Source of the DNA: Clostridiales bacterium
GTDB taxonomy: Bacteria > Bacillota > Clostridia > Christensenellales > Aristaeellaceae
Direction of reading: 5' to 3'
NCBI GenBank assembly: GCA_017569285.1
Contig: CP069419.1
Span: 1,550,001 to 1,614,000 of the forward strand
DNA: 64,000 bases
Shown here: positions 18,180-29,261 of the stretch, piece after piece
How positions within the stretch are numbered: the first letter of the stretch is position 1
How the letters are laid out: every line of letters begins with the position of its first letter
Made by a program: the position numbers and the translations under genes
Notes under the pieces: model-generated
The model's input: the letters and a program-made list of their open reading frames with translations, nothing else
Told to the model about the DNA's origin: nothing
The model's database searches: none

Positions 18180-18794
18180 GTGAACAGTTCGGATTACATT
18201 TCCCTCTCCCCTTCCACCATGCTGAATCCCACCCCGGTGGTGCTGGTCAGCTGCGCGGATAAAGAAAACCCGGAAAACCGGGACATGGTCACGGCCGCCT
18301 GGGCCGGTACGGTCAACTCCGAACCGCCGATGGTGTCCGTCAGCCTGCGGAAGGAGCGTTATTCCCACGGGCTCATTGAATCCTCCGGGGAGTTTGTGGT
18401 CAACCTGCCCGATGAAGCCATGTGCAAAGCCGTGGATTTCTGCGGCGTCCGCAGCGGCCGTGATACCGACAAGAGCCGGGAAACCGGCCTGCGGTACATC
18501 CCGGCGGAAAACCTGGAAACCGCCCCCGCCGTGGACGGTGCACCCGTCAGCCTCAGCTGCCGGGTCAGGCAGGTCATCCCGCTGGGCAGCCATGATATGT
18601 TCCTGGGTGAGGTCGTAGCCGTCCGGGTCCGGAAGGACCTGGTGGACGAAAAGGGCAGCCTGCACCTGGAAAAGGCGCACCTGATCGTCTACAGCCACGG
18701 GCTGTACCAGAAGCTGGGGGATGTCATGGGCTTTTTCGGCTGGTCTGTTGCCCGGGAGGAAGTCCGGAAAAAGCGGATGGCGCAGTACCGGTAA
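18180..18794 (+). CDS. Flavin reductase-like (FMN-binding split-barrel) protein
   Basis: 204 residues. The sequence LNPTPVVLVSCADKENPENRDMVTAAWAGTVNSEPPMVSVSLRK is the typical flavin-reductase domain opening, followed by FVVNLPDEAMCKAVDFCGVRSGRDTDK, the family's conserved N-(L/I)-P ... G-x-x-S-G-R-D-x-D-K block. It likely binds FMN and either reduces flavin or serves in an electron-transfer reaction; partner unknown. I start it at a GTG (18180) 8 bases after AAAGGAG because upstream sequence in frame overlaps the NUDIX gene and does not match the family. Strong terminator follows. Confidence 0.9.
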   Translation: MNSSDYISLSPSTMLNPTPVVLVSCADKENPENRDMVTAAWAGTVNSEPPMVSVSLRKERYSHGLIESSGEFVVNLPDEAMCKAVDFCGVRSGRDTDKSRETGLRYIPAENLETAPAVDGAPVSLSCRVRQVIPLGSHDMFLGEVVAVRVRKDLVDEKGSLHLEKAHLIVYSHGLYQKLGDVMGFFGWSVAREEVRKKRMAQYR

Positions 18795-18801
18795 ACACCG
18801 C

Positions 18802-18831
18802 AAAAGGGAGCGGCAGGTGCCGCTCCCTTTT
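18802..18831. terminator. Terminator after flavin reductase-like gene
   Basis: Perfect 14-bp stem (18802-18815 with 18818-18831) ending in TTTT on the plus strand, with AAAA at its 5' side. Confidence 0.9.
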
Positions 18832-18914
18832 GGATTGCGCTCCGTGTTTTTCTCCGGCAGCTTCGCCTTTTCATAATGAACGGGAAAAATACAGGATTCC
18901 AGGGCAAAAGCATG

Positions 18915-18920
18915 TATAAT
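18915..18920 (+). promoter_or_regulatory. -10 box for the PTS IIC gene
   Basis: A perfect TATAAT 47 bases upstream of the start codon. No recognisable -35 lies 16-18 bases before it, so the promoter may need an activator or be weak. Confidence 0.5.
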
Positions 18921-18966
18921 CATTCCTTGAAATACGATTCGGGGCAGTGGAGAGCCCGGAGGAAGC

Positions 18967-20058
18967 ATGAAAGAGTTTTTGAAGAGAAAGAACATTGAAA
19001 TTTCCCTGAAACGGTACGGGATCGACGCGCTGGGCGCCATGGCGCAGGGCCTGTTCTGTTCCCTGCTCATCGGCACGATCATCGACACGGTCGGCAAGCA
19101 GTTCGGGATTCCGTTCCTGACGCAGACGGTTGCCACCCTCAAATCCGGCAGCAATACAGTCAATTACACGGTTGGCGGTCTCGCCTCCGCCATGAGCGGC
19201 CCGGCCATGGCCATTGCCATCGGCTATGCGCTCAAGTGCCCGCCGCTGGCCCTGTTTTCCCTGGCCGCGGTCGGTTTTGCAGCCAACATCCTGGGCGGTG
19301 CCGGCGGCCCGCTGGCCGTTCTCTTTATCGCGATTATCGCCGCTGAATTCGGCAAAGCGGTTTCCAAAGAAACCAAAGTGGATATCCTGGTCACACCCCT
19401 GGTCACCATCGCGGTCGGCGTATTCCTGTCCTGGCTGATCGCCCCGCCGCTTGGCCGGGCGGCGATGTCTGTCGGTGAGCTCATCAAATGGGCCACCGAG
19501 CTCCAGCCCTTCCTGATGGGGATCCTCGTATCGGTCATCGTCGGTATTGCGCTGACGCTTCCGATTTCCTCCGCCGCGATCTGCGCCGCGCTCGGCCTCA
19601 CCGGCCTGGCCGGCGGAGCTGCCGTCGCGGGCTGCTGCGCGCAGATGATCGGCTTCGCCGTCATCTCCTTCCGGGAAAACAAGGTCGGCGGCCTGGTCTC
19701 CCAGGGCCTTGGTACCTCCATGCTGCAGATGCCCAATATCATCAAAAATCCACGGATCTGGATTGCCCCCACCCTGGCCTCGGCAATCACCGGCCCCATT
19801 GCGACCTGCATTTTCCGCATGGAAATGAACGGCGCCGCCATCTCCTCCGGGATGGGTACCTGCGGTATGGTCGGCCCGCTGGGGGTTTATACCGGCTGGG
19901 TCAATGATATCGCGGCCGGCACAAAGGCAGCCATCACCGGAACCGACTGGCTGGGTCTTGCCCTCGTCTGCATCGTCCTGCCCGCAGTCCTGTCCCTGCT
20001 GATCCATCTGGCCGTCCGCCGCTTCGGCTGGGTCAAGGACGGCGATATGAAAATTTAA
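18967..20058 (+). CDS. Orphan PTS-type IIC membrane protein (PTS_EIIC_2 family)
   Basis: 363 residues, about nine or ten hydrophobic segments. Gly-rich repeated cores such as YTVGGLASAMSGPAMAIAIGYALKCPP and MNGAAISSGMGTCGMVGPLGVYTGW are characteristic of the PTS_EIIC_2 family of sugar-permease-like proteins. No EIIA or EIIB domain or gene is adjacent and no EIIB cysteine site is visible in the protein, so phosphotransfer by this protein alone is unlikely; it may work with distant IIAB or as a transporter or sensor. ATG start follows GGAGGA by 5 bases. Substrate unknown. Confidence 0.87.
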   Translation: MKEFLKRKNIEISLKRYGIDALGAMAQGLFCSLLIGTIIDTVGKQFGIPFLTQTVATLKSGSNTVNYTVGGLASAMSGPAMAIAIGYALKCPPLALFSLAAVGFAANILGGAGGPLAVLFIAIIAAEFGKAVSKETKVDILVTPLVTIAVGVFLSWLIAPPLGRAAMSVGELIKWATELQPFLMGILVSVIVGIALTLPISSAAICAALGLTGLAGGAAVAGCCAQMIGFAVISFRENKVGGLVSQGLGTSMLQMPNIIKNPRIWIAPTLASAITGPIATCIFRMEMNGAAISSGMGTCGMVGPLGVYTGWVNDIAAGTKAAITGTDWLGLALVCIVLPAVLSLLIHLAVRRFGWVKDGDMKI

Positions 20059-20066
20059 CCCGAATG

Positions 20067-20103
20067 AAAACCGGGCCTTCCCGATCAGGGAAGGCCCGGT
20101 TTT
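20067..20103. terminator. Bidirectional terminator between PTS IIC and mnmA
   Basis: Perfect 16-bp stem (20067-20082 with 20088-20103), loop GATCA, with A-run and T-run on either side, so it can end both convergent transcripts. Confidence 0.93.
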
Positions 20104-20123
20104 ATCATGCTGTTTTTTTGCCT

Positions 20124-22480
<2,357 letters not shown>

Positions 22481-22516
22481 ACCATTCCTCATCCGCCGCC
22501 GGCGGTCATCTCAGGG

Positions 22517-23779
22517 TCAGGCTTCGACGCGGATCACGTTCTCCACCTGGCAGATTTCCGGATTCAGGGCTTTCACCACACGCTGCACGGCTTTTTCCGG
22601 CGCGATGTGCGTAATCACAATCAGGGTGGCCTTTCCGCCCGGGGCGGCGCCCTTCTGCATCATGGCGGAAACAGAGATGCCCTCTCCCGCCAGCAGGCCT
22701 GTCACTTCAGCCAGCACGCCGGGAGCGTCCTTGGCTTTCATGCGGATAAAGTATTTGCTCTGCCAGTCATCAGCTACCGGCTTCGGGTTGTCCTGCAGGT
22801 ACGGCATCGGATGCACCGCATTCTGCGCAGCCTGAATGATGTCGCCCACGATGGCGCTGGCCGTCGGCGCGTCGCCGGCGCCCCGGCCTTCCAGCATCAT
22901 GTCCTTGAAGGAGTGGCCGTACAGGTATACCGCGTTCAGGGAACCGTCCACACGGGCCAGCGGATGGTCCGCCGGCAGGAACACCGGGTGGACCCGGGCT
23001 TCAATGGTATCGCCGTTGTCCTTGCCGATCGCCAGCAGCTTCAGCACATAGCCCATTTCCCGGCCGAAGGCGATATCCTCGGCGGACACCTTCGTGATGC
23101 CCTCCCGGTATACGTTCTCCACCTTCACCCGGCTGTGGAAAGCCAGGGAGCCCAGGATGCTCAGCTTATAGGCCGCGTCGAAGCCCTCGACATCCGCCGT
23201 GGGATCGGGCTCGGCCAGGCCCAGCCGCTGCGCGTCCTTCAGCACGTCCTCATATTCGGCGCCTTCCGCCGCCATCCGGGTCAGGATGTAGTTGGTTGTG
23301 CCGTTCACAATCCCCATGATCTGTTCAATATGGTTTGCGATCAGCGGGCTCTGGATTGCGTTGATGATCGGGATCGCGCCGCCGACACTGGCTTCGTAGT
23401 ACAGCCCCGCGCCGGTCTTCTTCGCCATGGCGCGCAGCTCGTCAAAGTGCAGGCACAGCGCCATCTTATTGGCGGTCACCACGGATTTCCCGTTTTCCAG
23501 CGCGCGCAGCATCATGGAGGCTGCCGGCTGTTCGCCGCCGAGGAACTCACAGACGATCTGGATCTCCGGATCCTCCAGGATATCATTCTTGTCCGTGGTC
23601 AGCACCTCGTCCGGAACATCCTTGCCGCCGTGGAAGCGCTTGTCCAGCACCAGGGCCTTTTTCACGCGCAGCGGCACGCCCGTCCGGGTTTCCACCTCGC
23701 TGCCGAATGTCCGGATCAGGTCCCAGACACCTCCGCCGATATTCCCCAGTCCGAGCAGTCCCAGCACAACCTCTTTCAT
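22517..23779 (-). CDS. hom: Homoserine dehydrogenase
   Basis: About 420 residues. NAD(P)-dependent reduction of aspartate semialdehyde to homoserine for threonine and methionine synthesis. N-terminal Rossmann motif LGLGNIGGGV; catalytic-domain signature around ANKMALCLHFDEL, GIVNGTTNYILTRM, AEPDPTADVEGFDAAYK; C-terminal ACT domain (KDAPGVLAEVTGLLAGEGISVSAMMQ) for feedback control by threonine. Two ATGs (23785 and 23779) are possible; the second has the better spacing (9 bases) from GGGGG. It follows coaX directly and precedes the HAD-tmk fusion. Confidence 0.96.
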   Translation of the reverse strand: MKEVVLGLLGLGNIGGGVWDLIRTFGSEVETRTGVPLRVKKALVLDKRFHGGKDVPDEVLTTDKNDILEDPEIQIVCEFLGGEQPAASMMLRALENGKSVVTANKMALCLHFDELRAMAKKTGAGLYYEASVGGAIPIINAIQSPLIANHIEQIMGIVNGTTNYILTRMAAEGAEYEDVLKDAQRLGLAEPDPTADVEGFDAAYKLSILGSLAFHSRVKVENVYREGITKVSAEDIAFGREMGYVLKLLAIGKDNGDTIEARVHPVFLPADHPLARVDGSLNAVYLYGHSFKDMMLEGRGAGDAPTASAIVGDIIQAAQNAVHPMPYLQDNPKPVADDWQSKYFIRMKAKDAPGVLAEVTGLLAGEGISVSAMMQKGAAPGGKATLIVITHIAPEKAVQRVVKALNPEICQVENVIRVEA

Positions 23780-23781
23780 TG

Positions 23782-24561
23782 TCATTTTCCCCCTTCAGTT
23801 GAATTCCGTTCATAAATCAGGCGCAGGCCTTTCAGGGTCAGCAGTCCGTCCAGCTTGTCGATCACGTTGCTCTCCTCCGCAATCATCAGGGCCATACCGC
23901 CCGTCGCCACGACGTACGCTTCCTTGCCAAGCTCCTGTTTGATCTTTCGCACGATATTCCGCACCAGGCCGACATAGCCGTAGAACATACCGCTCTGCAG
24001 GTTGGTCAGCGTTGTCTTCCCGATCACGTTCTCCGGCCGGGCCAGCTCAAACCGGGGCAGCTTTGCGGTGCCGGATACCAGCGCCTCGCTGCTCAGTTTG
24101 ATGCCGGGGCAGATCGTACCGCCCAGGAACGCGCCGTCCGCGTCGATCACCCCGAAGGTTGTCGCTGTACCGAAATCGATGAAGATGCACGGCCCGCCAT
24201 ACTCATCGTATGCCGCCACCGCGTTCGCGATCCGGTCGCTGCCCAGCTCCCGGGGGTTTTCATAACGGATATTGATACCCGTTTTCACCCCGGGGGCCAC
24301 AAACAGCGGCGCCTTGCCGAAGTAATTCTGCAGCATGTGGTCGATGGTGAAATTGATCGTCGGTACCACGCTCGATACCACGATGCCGTCCACCACGCTG
24401 GTCGGTACGCCTTCATGCGCAAACATGGAGGACAGCCGGACGCCGTATTCGTCGGAAGTGGATGTGGTGCTGGTGGACATCCGCCAGTACTTGTACATCT
24501 CTTTCCCGTCGAACAGCGCCGTCTTGATATTGGTGTTGCCGATATCCATGGTCAGGATCAT
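23782..24561 (-). CDS. coaX: Type III pantothenate kinase
   Basis: 259 residues. First step of CoA synthesis, ASKHA-fold kinase that needs a monovalent cation. The phosphate-binding loop is MDIGNTNIKTALFDG; other motifs are NPRELGSDRIANAVAAYDEYG, FIDFGTATTFGVID and the GGTICPGIKLSSEAL stretch. It lies 42 bases downstream of an ECF S-component gene, consistent with uptake and phosphorylation of pantothenate. Complete and of usual length. Confidence 0.97.
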   Translation of the reverse strand: MILTMDIGNTNIKTALFDGKEMYKYWRMSTSTTSTSDEYGVRLSSMFAHEGVPTSVVDGIVVSSVVPTINFTIDHMLQNYFGKAPLFVAPGVKTGINIRYENPRELGSDRIANAVAAYDEYGGPCIFIDFGTATTFGVIDADGAFLGGTICPGIKLSSEALVSGTAKLPRFELARPENVIGKTTLTNLQSGMFYGYVGLVRNIVRKIKQELGKEAYVVATGGMALMIAEESNVIDKLDGLLTLKGLRLIYERNSTEGGK

Positions 24562-24603
24562 CTGTCCGGACTCCTTTCCTCCATGTCGATGAACAGTTCT
24601 TGC

Positions 24604-25209
24604 TTACAGCATCCTCGCCTTGCGGAGTGCCGTGCCGACCGCGCCGGTCACAACGGCGGCCACCGCCATCTCTACCACGGCGTTGATGCCAACGGACGAA
24701 ATGATGTACATCAGCACACCTTTCTCCGCAATCGATCCCGCCAGTTTCTCGGAAGTTCCGAAGAAAAGCACAAGCAGGCTCATAAAGAACAGGGTATTGA
24801 AGAACGCGGATGAGAAACCGGTCACCAGGCCCTTCACATACAGGGGCGCCCGCGTCCGGTCCATTGCCTTGTATACCAGCGCTGCCAGTACGCCGACCAT
24901 TACCCGGGAAACAAACCGCTGGATAAACATCAGCACCGGGCTGATATTCACCAGTGCCGCGCCCAGCGCGCTGAATCCGAAAACGCCGAAGCACTGCAGG
25001 AAGCTGATCAGGCCGAACGCACCGCCGACGATCATACCGCCGGGAAGCCCCATCGCCATTGCCGCAACCGCAACCGGGATCATGTTGAACGTGATGCTCA
25101 GGCCGAACGGCATCGGGATGTTCACATAGGCAAGTACGATCAAAACCGCTACCAGCAGGGCCAGCAGCGTCATCCGGGAAACCTTGGTTCTTCTGACATT
25201 CTGAGACAT
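24604..25209 (-). CDS. ECF transporter substrate-binding (S) component, probable pantothenate type
   Basis: 201 residues, five to six hydrophobic segments (LLALLVAVLIVLAYV, ITFNMIPVAVAAMAMG, GLISFLQCFGVFGF, FVSRVMVGVLAALVY, GFSSAFFNTLFFMSLLVLFFG, SVGINAVVEMAVAAVVTGAVG). The IPMPFGLSITFNMIPVAVAAMAMGLPGGMIVGGAFGLISF region is typical of vitamin S-components. Position directly before coaX suggests pantothenate as substrate (PanT-like); the shared energising module would be elsewhere in the genome. It is preceded by a promoter with about a 110-base leader. Confidence 0.85.
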   Translation of the reverse strand: MSQNVRRTKVSRMTLLALLVAVLIVLAYVNIPMPFGLSITFNMIPVAVAAMAMGLPGGMIVGGAFGLISFLQCFGVFGFSALGAALVNISPVLMFIQRFVSRVMVGVLAALVYKAMDRTRAPLYVKGLVTGFSSAFFNTLFFMSLLVLFFGTSEKLAGSIAEKGVLMYIISSVGINAVVEMAVAAVVTGAVGTALRKARML

Positions 25210-25325
25210 GGTTTTTACCTCCGTTCAGGTTCCTTTCGGATACCCGTCGAAAAAAAATAGTATTTCCGCGTTCTTTTGCGTCCGGGGCTTTCGCTCCCGG
25301 CGCCGAACCTTGTGCGGATGTCCCT

Positions 25326-25353
25326 ATTATACAGGTTTTTACCGGAATGTAAA
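25326..25353 (-). promoter_or_regulatory. Promoter of the ECF-S/coaX/hom/tmk/mnmA operon
   Basis: Minus strand -35 TTTACA (25348-25353), -10 TATAAT (25326-25331), 16-base spacing. The leader to the ATG is about 110 bases and contains a CCGGG-A-GC-GAAA-GC-CCCGG hairpin and a T7 run, but I cannot match it to a known riboswitch. Confidence 0.75.
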
Positions 25354-25357
25354 GAAA

Positions 25358-25383
25358 ACAGCCCCTGAAAAAACAGAGGCTGT
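25358..25383 (-). terminator. Terminator of luxS
   Basis: ACAGCCCCTG (25358-25367) pairs with CAGAGGCTGT (25374-25383) with one mismatch; on the minus strand it is followed by TTTTCTTT. It separates luxS from the next promoter. Confidence 0.75.
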
Positions 25384-25400
25384 CCCGTCTGAACCCTTGC

Positions 25401-25862
25401 TTATTCCGGATACACCATCGTATTCTCCGAGCAGTTCTCCAGTACCCGCAGGTACGCGGCGGCCTCACGCTTCGCTTCCGCCAGGTCATGCTCCAGGTAA
25501 TTCCCGCATTCCCGCTTCGCTGCGCCGGGAATCGTTCCCTCAAACGCCGCGGAGAATGCGAACGCTTCGCGGATCAGCTCCAGTGCCTTTCCGGCCGGTA
25601 CCGTGTCCCGCATCACGATGTAGAATCCCGTCCGGCAGCCCATCGGGCCGACGTACACGATCTCATCACTGCTTCCGGTGTTCCGCAGGTAAGTCGCCAG
25701 CAGGTGCTCCAGTGTATGCAGTCCTTTCTGGTCCAGGTAATCGCCGGCATTCGGCGTCTTCATGCGCAGGTCATAGGTAATGCAGTCGCCGTCGATCCGG
25801 GAGATATACATGCCCGGCGTCAGCGCGTCATGGTTGATCGAAAAAGAAGCAATCCGTTTCAT
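25401..25862 (-). CDS. luxS: S-ribosylhomocysteine lyase
   Basis: 153 residues. Splits S-ribosylhomocysteine into homocysteine and DPD, the autoinducer-2 precursor. The Fe-binding motif HTLEHLLATYLRN and the catalytic cysteine in GPMGCRTGFYIV are intact, and the N-terminal SINHDALTPGMYISRID matches the family. ATG follows AGGGAG by about 10 bases. It is the last gene of a leftward cluster with a serine hydrolase and a nucleoside phosphorylase; no mtn (pfs) gene is in the window. Confidence 0.97.
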   Translation of the reverse strand: MKRIASFSINHDALTPGMYISRIDGDCITYDLRMKTPNAGDYLDQKGLHTLEHLLATYLRNTGSSDEIVYVGPMGCRTGFYIVMRDTVPAGKALELIREAFAFSAAFEGTIPGAAKRECGNYLEHDLAEAKREAAAYLRVLENCSENTMVYPE

Positions 25863-25887
25863 CTTTGCCCGGCTCCCTCATTTGTTC

Positions 25888-27051
25888 TTACAGTCCGGCT
25901 TCCGCCGCCAGGATATTCCGGCACCGGCGCGTAACCGGCGCCGTCCCGGTATCCGTTGCGTTCTGGTTCAGCAGGAAGGTAATCCCGGATTCCGGCAGGT
26001 TCGCGAAATAGGTGCCCAGCCAGCCGTCCCATCCGTATTCGCCCGGCTCGGTGAAGCATCCGCAGGCGCCCGGCAGGTCGCATACCCGCATCAGGCATCC
26101 GTAATTGTATCCGCCCAGGCCGTCCCAGATGTCCCGCCGTACCTCCGGCCGCATCCTCGGCGACCGCATATAGCGCACCGATGCTTCGGACAGGATCCGT
26201 TCCCCGTGGTACTCGCCGCCGTTCAGCAGCATCGTCGCGAAAGCGGAGTAGTCCTGCAGGGTGGACACCAGCCCCGCCCCGCCGGATTCGAAAACCGGCA
26301 GCCGGTCATACCGGCCCACGGCCAGGTGCATTCCGCCAAAGGGCTCCAGACCGCCTTCCGTGCGCTTATAGCAGGTGACCAGCCGTTCCCGCTTCTCCTC
26401 CGGCACATAGAAATCCGTATCCGCCATGCCCAGGGGATCCAGCAGCTCATCCTTCAGGAACTGCCGGAAGGATTTTCCGGAAGCCGCCTCGATCACCGCA
26501 CCGAGCACGTCCGCGCTGGTCCCGTACCGCCAGTGGGTGCCGGGTGCAAAAGCCAGCGGCTGTTTCCCGAGTTCGTTGCAGAATTCCACCGTACCCATCC
26601 CGCCGCCGGCGGCGATCTGGGCCTGTTCCTCTTCAAAAACACGCGCCGCGTACTGCCCGGCGGGATCCGCGTCCGGATAGCACAGTCCGGAGGTCATTCC
26701 CAGCAGTTCCAATACCCACGGTGCCCGGGGCGCCGGAACGATTTCTCCGTCCGGCCGGGCAATCCGGGGATTGCGGAACCCCGGCAGGTACAGATCCACG
26801 CCGGCCTGCAGGTCCAGCTGTCCCCGCTCCGCGAGGATCATCGCGGCCGCAGCCGTCACCGGCTTGGTCTGGCTGTACAGCCGGAAAATGGAATCCCGCC
26901 GGATCTTCTTTCCGCTTTCGATATCCGCATACCCGGCTTCCGCGTAGCAAAGCGGCTTCCCGTTCCGCAGCACCAGCAGGTTGAAGCCCGCGGCTTCCCG
27001 GTTTTCCACCGCCTGCTCCAGGCAGGCGGTCAGTTTTTCCTTCAGCGTCAT
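25888..27051 (-). CDS. Serine hydrolase of the beta-lactamase/penicillin-binding-protein fold
   Basis: 387 residues. The nucleophile motif S-x-x-K is in LYSQTKPVTAAAAM, and the second motif in HWRYGTSADVLG; the third, usually H/K-x-G, appears as EYGWDGWLGTYF, similar to EstB-like esterases and class C beta-lactamases. There is no signal peptide, so a cytoplasmic esterase or peptidase is more likely than cell-wall or drug action. Start chosen at ATG 27051, which is 9 bases after GGAGG; the ATG two codons upstream is too close. It follows the nucleoside phosphorylase by 16 bases and is probably co-transcribed. Confidence 0.88.
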   Translation of the reverse strand: MTLKEKLTACLEQAVENREAAGFNLLVLRNGKPLCYAEAGYADIESGKKIRRDSIFRLYSQTKPVTAAAAMILAERGQLDLQAGVDLYLPGFRNPRIARPDGEIVPAPRAPWVLELLGMTSGLCYPDADPAGQYAARVFEEEQAQIAAGGGMGTVEFCNELGKQPLAFAPGTHWRYGTSADVLGAVIEAASGKSFRQFLKDELLDPLGMADTDFYVPEEKRERLVTCYKRTEGGLEPFGGMHLAVGRYDRLPVFESGGAGLVSTLQDYSAFATMLLNGGEYHGERILSEASVRYMRSPRMRPEVRRDIWDGLGGYNYGCLMRVCDLPGACGCFTEPGEYGWDGWLGTYFANLPESGITFLLNQNATDTGTAPVTRRCRNILAAEAGL

Positions 27052-27067
27052 GTACATTTTCCTCCGG

Positions 27068-28375
27068 TCATTCGGTAATCACGGCATAGAACAGCGGCGG
27101 CTTTTCCGCCGGTTCCGGACCGATCCGGATGGCCGCTTTGATTGCCGCTTCCGCCCGCGCCGCGTCCGCTTCATTCTTCGCGTGAAGCTCAACCAGGGGC
27201 GTATCCGCTTCCACCCTGTCGCCCAGGCGGACTTTCAGCACATAACCGACCGAGTAATCCAGCTGGTCTTCCATCGTTTCCCGTCCGGCGCCCATCGCCT
27301 GGGACGCAAGTCCCAGCGCTTCGGTATCCATTTTCTGCACATATCCGGCCTTTCCACATACCGCGGTACGGATTACCGCCGCCTGCGGCAGCAGCTTCAC
27401 GTCATCGCATACCGCCGGATCGCCGCCCTGTGCCGCAATCATTTCCTTCAGCTTCTGCAGTCCGGCGCCGGAGGCAATCGCTTCCCGCATCCGCTCTTCG
27501 CCTTCCTCCGCGGTTTCCGTAATACCTGCCAGCTTCAGCATCCATCCGCCGATTCCCAGGGATACCTCCAGCAGGTCGCCGCTTGCCCGTCCGGCCAGGA
27601 GGTCGATGGCTTCCTTCACCTCCAGGGCATTCCCGACGTGGGTGCCCAGCGGCTGGCTCATATCCGTCACCAGTGCGACCATCGGCTTTCCGGCCAGTTT
27701 GCCGACCCGCACCATTCCCTCCGCCAGCGCCTTGCTGTCCTCCAGCGTATGCATAATCGCGCCGCTGCCGGTCTTGACGTCCAGCACGATCGCGTCCACA
27801 CCGGACGCCAGCTTCTTGCTCATGATGGAGGAAATGATCAGCGGCAGGGAATCCACCGTGGACGTCACGTCCCGCAGTGCGTACAGCGTCTTGTCCGCCG
27901 GGGCCAGGTATCCCGACTGCGCCGCCACCACCAGGCCGATCTCATTCACCTGGCGGATAAACTGCTCCGTGCTCATCGCGACCTTCATTCCGGGAATGGA
28001 TTCCAGCTTGTCCAGCGTGCCGCCGGTATGGCCCAGGCCCCGGCCGCTGATTTTGGCCACGGGCACGCCGCACGCTGCTGCCAGCGGTGTCAGCACCAGG
28101 GTGGTGGTATCGCCGACGCCGCCGGTGGAATGCTTGTCCACCTTGATACCCGGAATCGCGGACAGGTCCGCAACGTCTCCGGAATCACGCATTTCCAGCG
28201 TCAGGTCCGTTGTCTCCCGGTCGGTCATCCCGTTCAGGCGGATCGCCATCAGCAGGGCCGCCAGCTGGTAGTCCGGCACGGATTTCTCCGCTGCCGCCTT
28301 CGCGAAAAAGTGGATTTCTTCCCGGCTCAGTTCCCCATGCAGTTTTTTCTTCTCAATGATTTCCAGCATCGTCAT
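27068..28375 (-). CDS. deoA: Pyrimidine-nucleoside phosphorylase
   Basis: 435 residues. Phosphorolysis of thymidine, uridine and deoxyuridine. Signatures: KHSTGGVGDTTTLVLTPLAAACGVPVAKISGRGLGHTGGT (phosphate and base site), AMSTEQFIRQVNEIGLVVAAQSG, and DVKTGSGAIM. The ATG at 28375 follows GGGAGGAA by 6 bases and yields the family's MxMLEIIEKKK start. It probably supplies ribose- or deoxyribose-1-phosphate from scavenged nucleosides. Pdp and DeoA are hard to tell apart by sequence alone; both activities overlap. Confidence 0.94.
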   Translation of the reverse strand: MTMLEIIEKKKLHGELSREEIHFFAKAAAEKSVPDYQLAALLMAIRLNGMTDRETTDLTLEMRDSGDVADLSAIPGIKVDKHSTGGVGDTTTLVLTPLAAACGVPVAKISGRGLGHTGGTLDKLESIPGMKVAMSTEQFIRQVNEIGLVVAAQSGYLAPADKTLYALRDVTSTVDSLPLIISSIMSKKLASGVDAIVLDVKTGSGAIMHTLEDSKALAEGMVRVGKLAGKPMVALVTDMSQPLGTHVGNALEVKEAIDLLAGRASGDLLEVSLGIGGWMLKLAGITETAEEGEERMREAIASGAGLQKLKEMIAAQGGDPAVCDDVKLLPQAAVIRTAVCGKAGYVQKMDTEALGLASQAMGAGRETMEDQLDYSVGYVLKVRLGDRVEADTPLVELHAKNEADAARAEAAIKAAIRIGPEPAEKPPLFYAVITE

Positions 28376-28399
28376 AAGCCGTTCCTCCCGAAACAAAAT

Positions 28400-28428
28400 G
28401 CCGCCGTCCCGGTCCGGGCAGCGGCGGC
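28400..28428 (-). terminator. Probable terminator of yebC
   Basis: GCCGCC (28400-28405) pairs with GGCGGC (28423-28428) around an inner CCCGG/CCGGG stem; on the minus strand the hairpin is followed by ATTTTGTTT. It lies between yebC and the deoA ribosome-binding site, so it may only partly stop transcription. Confidence 0.55.
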
Positions 28429-28441
28429 AGTTGCAATGCGG

Positions 28442-29188
28442 TTATTCTTCTTCGTCCTCGTCAGGCAGATCCGCGTTGTGATACACGTTCTGCACGTCGT
28501 CGCTCTCCTCCAGCAGGTCCAGCATCTTCTGGATCTTCTGGATGGTATCGGGATCCGTCACCTCAACGGTGTTCTGCGGAATCTTCTGCACCTCGGCGGA
28601 CAGGAAGGAGAAGCCCTGCTTTTCCAGGTTCTCGCGGACCGTGCTGAAATCGGCCGGTGCGGTCAGGATTTCAAACACATCTTCTTCCACCTTCACGTCC
28701 TCGGCACCGGCGTCCAGGGCGATCATCATCATCTCGTCCTCATCGCTGCCGGGCTCGCGTTCCACAACCAGCACGCCGCGCTCGTCAAACATGAATCCGA
28801 CGGAACCGGTGGTGCCCAGGTTGCCGCCGTACTTGGCGAAGCAGTGGCGCACATCGCTGGCCGTACGGTTCCGGTTGTCGGAAATCGTATCGACGATCAC
28901 CGCCACGCCGCCGGGAGCATAACCTTCATAGGTGATCTCCTCGTACACAACGTTGCTCAGCTCGCCGCTGGCCTTCTTGATGGAGCGCTGGATATTATCG
29001 TTGGGCATGTTGTTGGCTTTCGCCTTGGCGATGATATCACGCAGTTTGCCGTTGGATTCCGGATTGGCGCCGCCTTCCCGGACCGCAATCGCGATTTCAC
29101 GGCCGATCTTGGTGAAGATCGCGCCGCGCTGCGCGTCAGCCTTGCCCTTCTTTGCCTGAATATTATGCCACTTGGAATGACCGGACAT
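28442..29188 (-). CDS. yebC: YebC/PmpR-family protein (TACO1-like)
   Basis: 248 residues. Highly conserved family: [27 protein letters not shown] start, [30 protein letters not shown], and [47 protein letters not shown]. Members act as transcription factors or, by recent work, relieve ribosome stalling at proline-rich stretches. Own promoter overlaps the end of uvrA; ribosome-binding site GGGAGGG. Complete. Confidence 0.95.
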   Translation of the reverse strand: MSGHSKWHNIQAKKGKADAQRGAIFTKIGREIAIAVREGGANPESNGKLRDIIAKAKANNMPNDNIQRSIKKASGELSNVVYEEITYEGYAPGGVAVIVDTISDNRNRTASDVRHCFAKYGGNLGTTGSVGFMFDERGVLVVEREPGSDEDEMMMIALDAGAEDVKVEEDVFEILTAPADFSTVRENLEKQGFSFLSAEVQKIPQNTVEVTDPDTIQKIQKMLDLLEESDDVQNVYHNADLPDEDEEE

Positions 29189-29231
29189 CGTATCCCTCCC
29201 AGAAAAATGTACAGAATGCTTTAACTCAAGG

Positions 29232-29261
29232 ATTATAGCATTGAAAAATCAACTGCGTCAA
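29232..29261 (-). promoter_or_regulatory. Promoter of yebC
   Basis: Minus strand -35 TTGACG (29256-29261) overlaps the uvrA stop codon; -10 TATAAT at 29232-29237, 18-base spacing. Confidence 0.78.

Noticed and set aside
25210-25325. Riboswitch in the leader before the ECF S-component gene
   Set aside because: There is a small GAAA-capped hairpin and a T-run, but no match to conserved cores of TPP, FMN, cobalamin, preQ1 or other riboswitches that I can recognise.
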